DNA of 64,000 nucleotides, taken from positions 1-64,000 of the forward strand of contig DATAEJ010000013.1 in the NCBI GenBank assembly GCA_036258095.1, given 5' to 3'. The stretch comes from Angelobacter sp036258095 (GTDB taxonomy: Bacteria > Acidobacteriota > Terriglobia > Terriglobales > Acidobacteriaceae). Position numbers and translations under genes: made by a program. Of the stretch, positions 27,773-35,699 are shown piece by piece. The stretch's first letter is position 1. The number at the start of each line of letters is the position of its first letter. The notes under the pieces are model-generated. The model was not told the DNA's origin and made no database searches. It saw only the letters and a list, made by a program, of their open reading frames with translations.

Positions 27773-28261
27773 ATGGAAGTTGAAATGAAAATTCGCGGAC
27801 TGATGATGGATCCAGTCACGAACATGCCGATTGTGGTACTGAAGGACGTCTCCAGCGACGCCGTGTTGCCGATTTGGGTGGGTGCCTATGAAGCTAATGC
27901 TATCGCCCTGGAGATTGAAAAGGTAACCACGCCGCGCCCTATGACCCACGACCTGATCAAGAACCTGATGATGAGCTTTGAGGCGCACGTGCACAAAGTC
28001 GTCGTCACTGAGCTCCGCGACGACACTTTCTTTGCCGTGATTTGGATGGAAAAAGAAGGGAAGGTCATCAGTCTGGATTCCCGGCCCTCCGATGCGCTCG
28101 CACTCGCGCTCCGGCTTGACTGCCCAATTTACGTCGATGAAGAGGTATTGAAGAGCTCCAAGATTTCCAGCGCCACTTCTTCTGATCGGGTCTCCACGGA
28201 AGACTTGCGCAAATGGCTGGAAGGTCTCAACGACGAGGACCTCGGCCGCTACAAAATGTAG
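27773..28261 (+). CDS. Bifunctional nuclease family protein (DUF151/BFN)
   Basis: 162 residues. The domain spans about 5-135 with DPVTNMPIVVLKD, LPIWVGAYEANAIALEIEK and DSRPSDALALALR, the hallmarks of the DUF151 family. A UVR-like C-terminal segment is not evident; instead there is a short acidic helix. DNase/RNase activity is reported for plant members; the bacterial role is unclear. ATG at 27773 follows GAGGAG. It is 42 bases after miaB and 7 bases before the next gene. Confidence 0.9.
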   Translation: MEVEMKIRGLMMDPVTNMPIVVLKDVSSDAVLPIWVGAYEANAIALEIEKVTTPRPMTHDLIKNLMMSFEAHVHKVVVTELRDDTFFAVIWMEKEGKVISLDSRPSDALALALRLDCPIYVDEEVLKSSKISSATSSDRVSTEDLRKWLEGLNDEDLGRYKM

Positions 28262-28268
28262 AACTCGC

Positions 28269-28589
28269 ATGGTCGATCCCGCCGAACAACTTCAGCGCCT
28301 CTACATGGCCGGCTTTGAGCTTGAGACTTTTGAGCGCTTTCCCAAAGCAGTCGGCGTCGTACGCGAAGGCTTCGTTGCATTCCTCGTTCCCGGACCGGAC
28401 GGCCTGCAGATTCTCGGCAACATAGGCCGTCGCATGGGAGAAAGCCTGGGACCTTTAGTCGAACGCGGTGGACGCCGGGTGTTCGTGCACAAGCAGGAAG
28501 AGATTGAGGCTACAGACGCTATGGTGGAAGATCTGGACCGGTTTCGCCGCGATTTGAAAAACCTGTTGCAAGAAACCGATTTAAGCTAA
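28269..28589 (+). CDS. Hypothetical protein, downstream of the DUF151 gene
   Basis: 106 residues, no family recognised. It has an alpha/beta pattern (VGVVREGFVAFLVPGPDGLQILGNIGRRMG) and a charged helical C-terminus (ATDAMVEDLDRFRRDLKNLL). It starts 7 bases after the DUF151 stop and is probably in one operon with miaB. No signal peptide or membrane span. Confidence 0.75.
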   Translation: MVDPAEQLQRLYMAGFELETFERFPKAVGVVREGFVAFLVPGPDGLQILGNIGRRMGESLGPLVERGGRRVFVHKQEEIEATDAMVEDLDRFRRDLKNLLQETDLS

Positions 28590-28707
28590 CCGTGTGGGAG
28601 CAGGCCTTGCTGGATGCGCAATTCACGCCGGGTTTTACTGATTAGACATAATATCTGTTATCAGACGTTGCTGGCACAGAAGAGAATAGCGCAGAGATGC
28701 GCGCCGG

Positions 28708-29589
28708 CTAGTTTGCGTTGAGCACGATCTTTGGCTGGAACAGCGTTCCTGCCACGCGCCGGGCGATGGCCAGCAGTTCCCTCTGGCTGCAAAATACGCG
28801 TACGGTTTGCGCCTTGCTGAACTCGGGTAAGTTTACTGCTCCTCCATTCTTGATCCGGCTCACAGTCTCAGGCGGAGCCGTAACCGCTGGAAATTCCGGC
28901 AATACCAGGCGCGGATGGATAAGTAGATCATCAATGGCGCCTGCAACTACTGCGGCCCGAACCTCCTCCAGTGAGTGGGCTTCGCTGAGATCGAACTCGC
29001 GTACCGTTGTACGCGTCAAAGCTGAAAGGTGCGCGCCCGGACCCAGGAATTGACCCAGATCATGTGCCAGAGATCGTAGGTAGGTTCCGGAGCTCACCCA
29101 AGCCTCAAAAGTCGCATTGGGACAGTTAAAGCTCTTTATCGTCAGCTGCTTAACTTCTACTTCTTTGTGTGTCAGTTCAACTTCCTTGCCTTTGCGAGCC
29201 AGCTTGTACGCTGGCACGCCTGCAATCTTCTTGGCTGAAAACGGTGGCGGCAGCTGCTGGATGGTTCCGGTGAATTTCGCCGCAGCTGCTCTAATCTGCT
29301 CAATGGTGAGCGTCACGGGGTGTTCCGGACCGTTCGGATCGCCTTCGGCATCATAGGTGCCCGTAGTCTGCCCAAAGCGGATTGTCCCTTCATACCTTTT
29401 ATCGGCCTCGCGATAGAACTGTGCCAGGCGTGTGAAGCGGCCAAGGACGAGAGGCAAAACTCCGGTGGCCATGGGATCAAGAGTGCCCAGGTGCCCCACG
29501 GATTTCTCGCCGACGATCTTCCGAACCACGGCTACTGCATCATGCGAGGTGAATCCTTTCGGCTTGTTCAGGATGAGGACGCCGTCCAC
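28708..29589 (-). CDS. truB: tRNA pseudouridine55 synthase
   Basis: 293 residues from GTG at 29589, with GGAG 10 bases upstream. It isomerises U55 in the T-loop of tRNAs. LNKPKGFTSHDAV, VGHLGTLDPMATGVLPL with the catalytic Asp, YEGTIRFGQTTGTYDAEG and SSGTYLRSLAHDLG are the standard TruB motifs. The last 60 residues form a PUA-like domain. It is divergent from the rhomboid gene, with 50 bases between starts. Confidence 0.96.
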   Translation of the reverse strand: MDGVLILNKPKGFTSHDAVAVVRKIVGEKSVGHLGTLDPMATGVLPLVLGRFTRLAQFYREADKRYEGTIRFGQTTGTYDAEGDPNGPEHPVTLTIEQIRAAAAKFTGTIQQLPPPFSAKKIAGVPAYKLARKGKEVELTHKEVEVKQLTIKSFNCPNATFEAWVSSGTYLRSLAHDLGQFLGPGAHLSALTRTTVREFDLSEAHSLEEVRAAVVAGAIDDLLIHPRLVLPEFPAVTAPPETVSRIKNGGAVNLPEFSKAQTVRVFCSQRELLAIARRVAGTLFQPKIVLNAN

Positions 29590-29639
29590 TTGAGCAAGTT
29601 CTCCATATCAAGCATGATAAAGGGCGAGCAGCCAAACGA

Positions 29640-30341
29640 ATGTTCCCCATCCGCGACGACGCTCCGCGCTCGACCACGCCTTTTGTAAATTACTTTCTCA
29701 TAGCGTTGAACCTGCTGGTCTTTTTCTTCCAATGGAGCCTGGAGCTTTCCAGCGGCCCGCGCTCGCTCGCAGCGTTTGAAATGCAGTTCGCCCTTGTACC
29801 GCATCACGTTACCGAGTGGGCCAACGGTATGGTTCCTGCCAGTTATGCCTTTCTCCCGCTGCTCACCTCCATGTTTCTCCACGGCGGGTGGCTGCACGTG
29901 ATTTTCAACATGTGGGGGCTGGCGATCTTCGGCGACAACGTGGAAGACCGACTGGGACATTTCCCTTACCTTATTTTCTATCTCGCTTGCGGGCTGGGCG
30001 CCGGCATTACCCACCTGATGTTCAATTTTGACTCTCGCGTCCCCACCGTCGGAGCCAGCGGGGCCATCGCGGGTGTGATGGGCGCTTACTTCATCTTGTA
30101 TCCGCGAGCTCGTGTGCTTACCTGGTGGGGATTTTTTGTCTTCTGGCTGCCCGCCTGGCTGGTGCTCGGGTACTGGTTTATCTTGAACGCCCTCAGCGGT
30201 GCAGCCTCCAGCCTGACCGTGAGTCGAGGGCCGGTCGGCGGTGTTGCGTTCTGGGCGCATGTGGGCGGCTTCATTACTGGCCTGATCCTGATCAAGGTTC
30301 TGCCTACGCGTAAGCAGTACTACTCATTCGACGAATACTAA
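29640..30341 (+). CDS. Rhomboid-family intramembrane serine protease
   Basis: 233 residues with six or seven membrane spans. The catalytic Ser140 sits in VGASGAIAG and the His207 partner in FWAHVGGFITG, and the HGGWLHVIFNMWGL loop/helix is conserved. It should cleave membrane-anchored substrates in the cytoplasmic membrane. A long segment (about 160-200) between the Ser and His helices contains an extra hydrophobic stretch. The PfkB gene follows 18 bases later. Confidence 0.93.
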   Translation: MFPIRDDAPRSTTPFVNYFLIALNLLVFFFQWSLELSSGPRSLAAFEMQFALVPHHVTEWANGMVPASYAFLPLLTSMFLHGGWLHVIFNMWGLAIFGDNVEDRLGHFPYLIFYLACGLGAGITHLMFNFDSRVPTVGASGAIAGVMGAYFILYPRARVLTWWGFFVFWLPAWLVLGYWFILNALSGAASSLTVSRGPVGGVAFWAHVGGFITGLILIKVLPTRKQYYSFDEY

Positions 30342-30359
30342 TCACTCGAGCTTCAAGGT

Positions 30360-31259
30360 ATGAGAGTTGCTGTGCTCGGCGAGATTCTGTGGGACATCGT
30401 TGGCGACTCGCGCTACCTCGGCGGGGCTCCGCTTAACTTTGCGATGCATCTGCAGGGTCTCGGCCACGAAGCCCTCTTGATCAGTGCACTTGGGGATGAT
30501 TTGCTCGGCGCGGCTGCGATCAAAGAGATCGAGGCTCGGGGGCTCTCCACCAGGTTCATCCGGCTGGACAACCACCCCACTGGAACCGTGACCGTCCATA
30601 TGGACGAGCGCGGCGCTCCTGACTACGTTATCCACCGCCCAGCCGCGTATGACTTCCCTGCGCTTTCAGCAGAACGTGAGCATGAACTTTTAACACCTTC
30701 GCCCTCCTGGATTTATTTCGGCACCCTGCAGCAGATGAGCTCTAAGGCATTCGATTTGACAATGACGATTCGGGAAAACCTGCCGTACGCGCGGACCTTT
30801 TATGACTTGAACCTCCGCCAGGACTCGTACAACACAGAATTACTGAGCACCCTGCTGCGGCAAGCTGATGTTGTGAAGCTCAATGAGCCGGAAGCCGCGG
30901 TTCTCGCGAACTTCCTGCAGTTCCCCAGCGCAGGGCTGCAGGAGCTCTGTCGAGCCTTGGCGCACATGTTCACGCTTCAAGCCGTTTGCGTCACCAGAGG
31001 CGCCCTTGGCTGCTGCTTGTTGATCGGCGACACCTTTGTGGAAGCGCCCGGATATTGCGTAACTGTTGCCGATACCATTGGCGCGGGAGACGCCTTCGCT
31101 GCAGCGTTTCTGCACGGAATGACCGAAGGGTGGCCGCCGCTGCACGTCGCAGACTTCGCCAACCGGCTCGGGGCTGTCGTCGCTTCCCTGCCCGGTGGCG
31201 CACCTGCGTGGCAACCTGAGCAGCTCGACCGGTTGGCACATCGGCAGGATGCCCCGTAG
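30360..31259 (+). CDS. PfkB-family carbohydrate kinase
   Basis: 299 residues. The glycine motif YLGGAPLNFAMHLQGLG near the N-terminus binds sugar, and DTIGAGDAFAAAF near 240 carries the catalytic Asp and anion hole. MRVAVLGEILWDIVG resembles fructokinases, but the sugar cannot be assigned safely. It lies between the rhomboid and HAD genes with gaps of about 20 bases, so a small operon is likely. Confidence 0.92.
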   Translation: MRVAVLGEILWDIVGDSRYLGGAPLNFAMHLQGLGHEALLISALGDDLLGAAAIKEIEARGLSTRFIRLDNHPTGTVTVHMDERGAPDYVIHRPAAYDFPALSAEREHELLTPSPSWIYFGTLQQMSSKAFDLTMTIRENLPYARTFYDLNLRQDSYNTELLSTLLRQADVVKLNEPEAAVLANFLQFPSAGLQELCRALAHMFTLQAVCVTRGALGCCLLIGDTFVEAPGYCVTVADTIGAGDAFAAAFLHGMTEGWPPLHVADFANRLGAVVASLPGGAPAWQPEQLDRLAHRQDAP

Positions 31260-31280
31260 AATCCAATCGGTAAAGGAGTC

Positions 31281-31958
31281 ATGGCTGATCCACGTCTTGT
31301 GTTCCTGTTCGACGTCGACAACACTCTGCTCGATAATGACCGCATCGCAGCTCACCTGAAGAAGTACCTTGAAGACACCGTCGGGGCGGAGCGACAGCAA
31401 CGCTACTGGGACATCTTCGAACAGCTTCGCAGCGAACTGGGTTACGCCGATTACCTCGGCGCCTTGCAGCGTTATCGGATCGAACACCCGCGCGACGAGA
31501 GCCTGCTCGCCGTTTCGCATTTCATGATCAATTATCCGTTTGCCATCCGTCTGTACCCCGAATCACTGGATGCGGTGGAATACGTAAAGCAATGGGGCAC
31601 TCCCGTGGTGCTCTCAGATGGCGATGTAGTCTTTCAACCGCTCAAGATCGAGCGCTCCGGGATTGGCGAGACTTTTTCCCGCAACATCCTGATTTACATC
31701 CACAAGGAGCGGGAACTGGACGACGTGGAAAAGCGATACCCTGCCGACCACTACGTTCTGATCGACGATAAGCTGAGGATCCTCACAGCGGTCAAGAAGA
31801 TATGGGGTGACAGGGTCACAACCGTCTTCCCTCGCCAGGGCCACTACGCATTGGACACCACGGCGATTGCCCAGTATCCCAAAGCCGACATCACGATCGA
31901 GCGCATCGGCGACCTGATGCAATTGAAGCGGGACGATTTTCTCAGATGTGCGACCTAA
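31281..31958 (+). CDS. HAD-superfamily hydrolase
   Basis: 225 residues. Motif I is FLFDVDNTLLDND with both Asp, motif II is VVLSDGD, the motif III Lys lies in the following region and motif IV is YVLIDDKLR. The cap inserted after motif I is helical. Sugar phosphatase activity is plausible next to a PfkB kinase but is inference. Its stop overlaps that of the convergent RidA gene by 4 bases. Confidence 0.9.
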   Translation: MADPRLVFLFDVDNTLLDNDRIAAHLKKYLEDTVGAERQQRYWDIFEQLRSELGYADYLGALQRYRIEHPRDESLLAVSHFMINYPFAIRLYPESLDAVEYVKQWGTPVVLSDGDVVFQPLKIERSGIGETFSRNILIYIHKERELDDVEKRYPADHYVLIDDKLRILTAVKKIWGDRVTTVFPRQGHYALDTTAIAQYPKADITIERIGDLMQLKRDDFLRCAT

Positions 31959-32392
31959 CTGCGGACGGCTATTCCCTGCACCTCAAACCTCGCGCCGAAC
32001 AGCAGCTTGCCTGAACCCAGAAATGCGCGTGCGGGATAGTGCTCCTGCTGGAAAAACGTCCGGTAGACCTCGTTGAACTGGCTGAAGAGTGAAACGTCAG
32101 AACAAAAGATCTGGATCTGTACCACGTCTTTTATCGTGAGACCGGCAGCTTCCACCGTCTCCTTGAAATCCTGTAGAACCAGCTGGGCTTCTTCTGCAAC
32201 GGTGGCCGGTGGCTTGTTGGTGCTGGGATCCAGTCCGATCTGTCCGCTGATGTAAAGCGTGTCGCCGGCCCACACAGCGTCACTGAACGGCAGATTGGCT
32301 TTCACGGTACTTTCAAGCCTTATGCGTTTGTGACCACCTGCGGCCGCAAGCGCCAGTACCGCCGGACCGAACAGAACAAGAGATGAGATCAT
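31955..32392 (-). CDS. Exported RidA-family protein
   Basis: 145 residues. Residues 1-18 (MISSLVLFGPAVLALAAA) form a signal peptide, unusual for RidA, which is normally cytosolic. The mature part keeps the family core: LYISGQIGLDP, EAAGLTIKDVVQIQIF and the active-site Arg in YPARAFLGSG, with the later Glu in ARFEVQGIA. Cytosolic RidA hydrolyses reactive enamines/imines; an envelope version may act on a different compound. It follows tetR on the same strand with a 67-base gap. Confidence 0.88.
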   Translation of the reverse strand: MISSLVLFGPAVLALAAAGGHKRIRLESTVKANLPFSDAVWAGDTLYISGQIGLDPSTNKPPATVAEEAQLVLQDFKETVEAAGLTIKDVVQIQIFCSDVSLFSQFNEVYRTFFQQEHYPARAFLGSGKLLFGARFEVQGIAVRS

Positions 32393-32459
32393 GGCAACTC
32401 CTGAGGATGAGATGAACGCATGGGAAGAGATGATTGGAGAACTCCGAAAGGCGCATTCT

Positions 32460-33116
32460 TTATCGGGGCAACTTTAGCGAAGGGCACTTTGGCGTAGCCA
32501 GAGCCTTGATCCGGTCGCGCATGGTGACCCTCACGCGGTCCAGTGCCTTGGTATCTTCCAATAGTTGAAATCCCCAATGACCCCCAATTGCGAGAGAGTA
32601 AATCTCAAAGGCAAACTGTTCGGGATTCACGCTGGCCTTGAGATGACCTGCCTTTTTTGCTCCCTCGACCGCGCGCGTGAGCACGCCAAGCCATTCCTGC
32701 ATGGCATTGGCTATGGCATCTCGGACAGGGCCTTTCCGGCTGTCGAACTCGAATGACGCAGCGGCAAAGAAGCATCCGCCTTTAAAGACTTTGCCTTCAA
32801 CATATTTCACCCAGTGCAGGCAGAGTGCCCAAAGCCGCGGCGCGCCTGCAGGTTCTGAGAGCGCCGGACGAATGACGTGTTCCGTGAAGATCTCGCGCGC
32901 CGCGGACACGGTGGCCAGCTGCAGGTCTTCTTTGGAGCCGAAGTGAGCAAAAAGGCCGCTCTTGCTCATCTTCAACTCGTCCGCCAGTCGCCCAATGCTC
33001 ACTCCTTCCAGACCTTCCACGGACGCGAGATCAACCGCAACGCGGAGAATGCTCTCGCGCGTACGCGCTCCTTTCGGGAGTGCTTCCTTGTCCGGAATGG
33101 GGCGGGCGGTAGCCAT
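32460..33116 (-). CDS. TetR-family transcriptional regulator
   Basis: 218 residues from ATG at 33116; the frame extends much further upstream but that part covers the divergent gene and is not protein-like. The helix-turn-helix SIGRLADELKMSKSGLFAHFGSKEDLQ follows the TRESILRVAVDLASVEG helix. The ligand domain contains VFKGGCFFAAASFEFDSR. A perfect palindrome in the divergent promoter is the likely operator. It probably controls itself, the downstream ridA-like gene and perhaps the divergent gene at 33211. Confidence 0.92.
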   Translation of the reverse strand: MATARPIPDKEALPKGARTRESILRVAVDLASVEGLEGVSIGRLADELKMSKSGLFAHFGSKEDLQLATVSAAREIFTEHVIRPALSEPAGAPRLWALCLHWVKYVEGKVFKGGCFFAAASFEFDSRKGPVRDAIANAMQEWLGVLTRAVEGAKKAGHLKASVNPEQFAFEIYSLAIGGHWGFQLLEDTKALDRVRVTMRDRIKALATPKCPSLKLPR

Positions 33117-33147
33117 GGTGCTTAACAAGAAAATAATACTGCGGAAA

Positions 33148-33176
33148 ATAATAGCACGAACGTTCGTTTTTTGTGA
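33148..33176 (-). promoter_or_regulatory. tetR promoter with palindromic operator
   Basis: The perfect 12-base palindrome ACGAACGTTCGT (33156-33167) lies between a -10 TATTAT (33153-33148) and a poor -35 (33176-33171) on the minus strand. Binding there would block tetR transcription, and probably the divergent + start as well. Confidence 0.6.
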
Positions 33177-33210
33177 GATACTGACACCCTGTTCATGGAG
33201 GGTCCCCCGA

Positions 33211-34053
33211 ATGCGCTCTCTGTTGGCTGCTCTTGTCTGGATCGTCCTGAGTTTCAACTCTTCCGCTCGCGCGGAGGATATCCCTCTGCGGACTTGTGAC
33301 CGCCTTCCGGTCGTTGAAGTAACCATTTCCGGCTCGCAGTTCCTTTTCCTGCTTGATACCGGGGCAACCTCGATGCTCAATCTGAAGTCGTTCTCGCACG
33401 GCGACCCGCGCAGGATCGCAGTGACTTCATGGAGTGGCACGGCTGAAACGCGAGCCCAGGACGTTACCATTGGAGATCTGACGATCGGGCAGCACCAGCT
33501 CAAGTCACTCAGGCTGCCGGCGGTGGATCTGTCCGCCATCGGCAATGCCTGCGGGCGCCGGATTGACGGCATCCTGGGCGTCGACCTTCTTGCCCGGCTT
33601 GGAGCAACTGTGGATGTCCGCAACCGCGTGGCCCACATCGCGCCCGAACCTGAAGAAACCGAATCTCGCATCGCAGAACTCCACCGTGAACTTACGCATT
33701 GTGAGGAACTGTTCAACGCCGCAAATGAGCCTGAGTTTGCTCAGTGCCTTGATCCCGACGTCGTGATCTTTACTGCTGGCGGCGATTACTACGGCCGCGA
33801 AGCCAGTATGGGTTATTATCGGCAGCGCTACTTCCGGCACGATCCGCGGGCTCACCTGCAAATCACCTCGCGCGGCCAGCATGCAATCGGCGATGCGATT
33901 TGGGTTGAGTACGATCTTCGCATTACCCTGGGCACACAAGTGATTCTTGCCCGCGGTACCGCGTTATGCGAAAAGAAGGACGGCCGCTGGCGCATTGTGC
34001 ACATGAACCACTCCGCTCCTCCTCCGGATGCGTATCAAGCGAAGGAGGACTGA
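33211..34053 (+). CDS. Secreted aspartic protease-like domain fused to SnoaL-like domain
   Basis: 280 residues from ATG at 33211, with GGAGG at 33197-33201. A signal peptide (MRSLLAALVWIVLSFNSSARA) is followed by a retropepsin-like domain (about 25-140) with the catalytic motif FLLDTGATSM and a second region IDGILGVDLLARLG. Residues 155-275 resemble a SnoaL/DUF4440 NTF2-like domain (LFNAANEPEFAQCLDPDVVIF ... GRWRIVHMNHS). This combination is unusual. A single DTG motif implies a homodimeric protease if active. Confidence 0.82.
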   Translation: MRSLLAALVWIVLSFNSSARAEDIPLRTCDRLPVVEVTISGSQFLFLLDTGATSMLNLKSFSHGDPRRIAVTSWSGTAETRAQDVTIGDLTIGQHQLKSLRLPAVDLSAIGNACGRRIDGILGVDLLARLGATVDVRNRVAHIAPEPEETESRIAELHRELTHCEELFNAANEPEFAQCLDPDVVIFTAGGDYYGREASMGYYRQRYFRHDPRAHLQITSRGQHAIGDAIWVEYDLRITLGTQVILARGTALCEKKDGRWRIVHMNHSAPPPDAYQAKED

Positions 34054-34059
34054 CACAGC

Positions 34060-34518
34060 ATGGCCATGACTGCAAAGAAACTGAAGCGCCGTCTGGCGCT
34101 GTATCCACCTTATCTTGGTGCAGGAGTCCGCGTGACGCATCTAGCGGATGATTTCAGCGCCATGACGGTGGAAATGCCGCTCCGTTTCTGGAATCGCAAT
34201 TACGTGGGAACACACTTTGGCGGCTCGCTGTACTCGATGGTCGATCCCCATTTCATGCTGATGTTGATCAACCGGCTCGGTCCGGGCTACATCGTGTGGG
34301 ACAAGGCAGCGACGATTCGGTTCAAACGACCGGGAAAAGGTCTGGTCAAAGCACAGTTTGAAGTTACCGACGCACGGCTTGCCGAAATCAAAGCAGCAGC
34401 GGATCAGCAAGGCAGGATCGAACCGCTCTTTCAGGTCTCGATCACCGACGACAGCGGCCAGGTTGTGGCTGAGGTCGACAAGACGCTCTATGTCCGCAGG
34501 AAGGATAACCGGGCTTGA
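34060..34518 (+). CDS. DUF4442 hotdog-fold protein
   Basis: 152 residues. The core contains RFWNRNYVGTHFGGSLYSMVDPHFMLMLI, which matches DUF4442 thioesterase-like proteins, with a following hotdog strand (WDKAATIRFKRPGKG). The catalytic role is not established for the family. ATG at 34060 follows AAGGAGGAC, and an ATG two codons later is an alternative. It is 6 bases after the protease/SnoaL gene, so the two share a transcript. Confidence 0.85.
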   Translation: MAMTAKKLKRRLALYPPYLGAGVRVTHLADDFSAMTVEMPLRFWNRNYVGTHFGGSLYSMVDPHFMLMLINRLGPGYIVWDKAATIRFKRPGKGLVKAQFEVTDARLAEIKAAADQQGRIEPLFQVSITDDSGQVVAEVDKTLYVRRKDNRA

Positions 34519-34540
34519 GGGATCCCCGATCCGCAATGAA

Positions 34541-34571
34541 GAAAGGCCGGGCGCCCTCCGCCCGGCCTTTC
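34541..34571. terminator. Bidirectional terminator between convergent genes
   Basis: 13-bp perfect stem (34541-34553 with 34559-34571) around the loop CCCTC; the arms end in AAAG/CTTT. It serves the DUF4442 gene on + and may also limit the minus gene that stops at 34589. Confidence 0.85.
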
Positions 34572-34588
34572 TCACACCAGGAGAAAAG

Positions 34589-35551
34589 TCAGTGCCCAGC
34601 CGTACCCGCCACCTGCAGCACCATCTGCGTGCCACTATCCAGCTTGACGGTATGGTCTGCTGAGCTAATGACGGACGCTTGAGTCGCTCCCGTGGTCGCC
34701 GAGCTGAGGGACAATCCGGGCATACCTAAAGCGCCGCGGCTGGCGCTGGTCAGAGATCCATTGGCGCCCAGCCCCTGCGTTGCCGAGCCAAGAGTTCCGT
34801 TTGTGGCCGCCCCGGCGGCGCTGGTGACCGAACCCGTGGCCCCACCTACTGTGCTCGTTGCCCCGCTGACGGTCGAGCTCGCAGCGCCGCCTACACCACC
34901 CAGCATGCCGCCACCCGCGGGACGCGCTCCGCCACCCGAAGGAGGCGCCATGGCGCCCAGATCTGCAGATGCCGCCGTTGCACTCTGGACGGGCGGTGCA
35001 ATTGCCTGAATTACTCCGTTAAAAGCCACGTCTCCGCCACCTTTTGGAACGGCCTTGTCAAACACGATTCCGAGTTTTGACTGCGCCTGCTCCTTCGTAT
35101 GCGCCTGCGCCTCAGTCACATGCCCTACCAGCTTTGTGCCCTTGTGCAATACGACTTTGCCATCGGCTTTGACATCCTGCGTCAGCTTCGCGGTTACTTC
35201 ATCACCTGCTTTGGCTTTCTTCGCATCGACCGATTTTGTCAATTCCGCCTGCAGGGTGCTTCCGCCGCTCAGGGCGGCTGAGCCTCCCGGATTGCCTCCG
35301 GAATGATCGTGGCTGTGCTTCTTGTCTGCCGCACTTGCCGGCTTCTCATGACCGGCCTGCACGTCGCCGGATGTATTCAGTGACGTTGAACCAGCCGGCG
35401 TCTGCGCCTGCTGCGCCGCGTCAGTGTGAGCCGAAGCTTGGCTGCCCGATACTGATGCATTGGTATTGGTCGAACCGCTGGCTGCCGTTTGTGCCTGTGC
35501 GACGAATGCGCAGAGGGCTGCTAATGCAATCACAATGATGATCCGTTTCAT
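34589..35551 (-). CDS. Secreted low-complexity protein with VirB10/TrbI-like segment
   Basis: 320 residues. Signal peptide MKRIIIVIALAALCAFVAQA, then an Ala/Ser/Gln/Thr-rich region. Residues about 100-190 read AKAGDEVTAKLTQDV, VLHKGTKLVGHVTEAQA and LGIVFDKAV, a beta-barrel-like pattern resembling the C-terminal part of VirB10/TrbI proteins. A Gly/Ala/Ser/Thr repeat (SGATSTVGGATGSVTSAAGA) follows. No conjugation genes are nearby, so a stand-alone envelope role is likely. AAGGAG precedes the ATG. Confidence 0.82.
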   Translation of the reverse strand: MKRIIIVIALAALCAFVAQAQTAASGSTNTNASVSGSQASAHTDAAQQAQTPAGSTSLNTSGDVQAGHEKPASAADKKHSHDHSGGNPGGSAALSGGSTLQAELTKSVDAKKAKAGDEVTAKLTQDVKADGKVVLHKGTKLVGHVTEAQAHTKEQAQSKLGIVFDKAVPKGGGDVAFNGVIQAIAPPVQSATAASADLGAMAPPSGGGARPAGGGMLGGVGGAASSTVSGATSTVGGATGSVTSAAGAATNGTLGSATQGLGANGSLTSASRGALGMPGLSLSSATTGATQASVISSADHTVKLDSGTQMVLQVAGTAGH

Positions 35552-35699
35552 TCTCTTGTCTGCTCCTTGTGTTTAGCTCAAAAAGTCGGGGGAAACGGTG
35601 ACAATGCTCAACTTAGATGCAGAGTTGCTGGAATTTGGTTGATCGGAAAAGTATGAACTTGTTGCGAATAGACCACCATTCACGTATATAACACAGTGG

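Noticed and set aside
29568..30260. 230-codon minus-strand frame across the rhomboid gene
   Set aside because: It is antisense to a gene with complete catalytic motifs and has no domain of its own.
32460..33716. 418-codon reading of the TetR gene
   Set aside because: The first 200 codons run antisense through the protease/SnoaL gene and the operator; the protein-like part starts at 33116.
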